Made by a program: the position numbers and the translations under genes. The notes below the pieces were generated by a model. It saw only the letters and a list, made by a program, of their open reading frames with translations, had not been told where the DNA came from and did no database searches. From Muribaculaceae bacterium (GTDB taxonomy: Bacteria; Bacteroidota; Bacteroidia; Bacteroidales; Muribaculaceae), in NCBI GenBank assembly GCA_009775265.1, contig VSPG01000049.1, forward strand, positions 1 to 13,849: DNA of 13,849 bases, read 5' to 3'. The first letter of the stretch is position 1, and each line of letters starts with the position of its first letter. Shown here in pieces: positions 13,839-13,849 of this stretch.

Positions 13839-13849
13839 TGCCTGGCGCT

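Larger units (their letters stand above)
13273..13849. other. Long AT-rich non-coding region upstream of nadA
   Basis: No open frame with coding character was found on either strand. From 13273 to about 13680 the DNA is AT-rich, in contrast to the GC-rich genes around it. It begins with short TTA/GTA runs (13276-13330), then holds the dyad cluster and the candidate nadA promoter, and a pair of inverted 10-mers. After about 13710 the composition turns GC-rich and carries palindrome copy C between two mini-hairpins. I saw no tRNA, no riboswitch that I recognise and no mobile-element ends. Confidence 0.7.

Overview
The window looks like a chromosomal piece of a high-GC member of the Bacteroidales, most like the Muribaculaceae. 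The evidence is the gene order DUF4271-hemD-rnpA-yidD-tatD, a PorZ-like type IX secretion protein with its C-terminal sorting domain, promoter boxes of the Bacteroidetes TAnnTTTG type instead of sigma70 boxes, and the absence of clear Shine-Dalgarno sequences. The assignment rests on recognising families, not on a database search. No prophage, transposon, CRISPR array, tRNA or rRNA was seen.

Layout. (1) Positions 3-4152, plus strand: a tightly packed operon running from a DUF4271 membrane protein (cut by the left edge) through a HemD-like uroporphyrinogen-III synthase, RNase P protein (rnpA), YidD and a short TatD-like hydrolase to an L-fucose/L-arabinose isomerase-fold protein. Junctions are a 1-base overlap or gaps of 1 to 32 bases. 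A promoter box for hemD lies inside the last DUF4271 codons. (2) Positions 4253-4888, minus strand: a class I O-methyltransferase. It faces, across a divergent promoter pair, (3) a plus-strand polyprenyl-phosphate mannosyltransferase-like GT2 enzyme (4984-5763). (4) Positions 5879-13272, minus strand: nadA, leuS, rdgB, a PorZ-like gene and a small uncharacterised gene, read in that order. The last three genes are coupled by stop/start overlaps. (5) Positions 13273-13849: an AT-rich non-coding stretch with a candidate nadA promoter, four CATG-centred dyads and GC-rich palindromes at its right end.

The parts not explained by genes are the most interesting. A roughly 40-bp nested palindrome occurs three times (4176-4220, 5786-5824 and, inverted, 13771-13812). 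Two copies lie exactly between converging gene ends, and the outer stems carry paired base changes that keep the fold. A second, smaller GTA-loop hairpin accompanies two of them. Upstream of nadA, four dyads are centred 22, 11 and 32 bp apart, which puts them on one face of the helix.

How the genes relate: the plus operon combines tRNA processing (RnpA), membrane-protein insertion (YidD), tetrapyrrole chemistry and two hydrolase/isomerase-fold enzymes. The minus operon joins NAD synthesis, leucine tRNA charging and nucleotide-pool cleaning to a cell-surface secretion component. No complete new system (defence, CRISPR or biosynthetic cluster) is evident.
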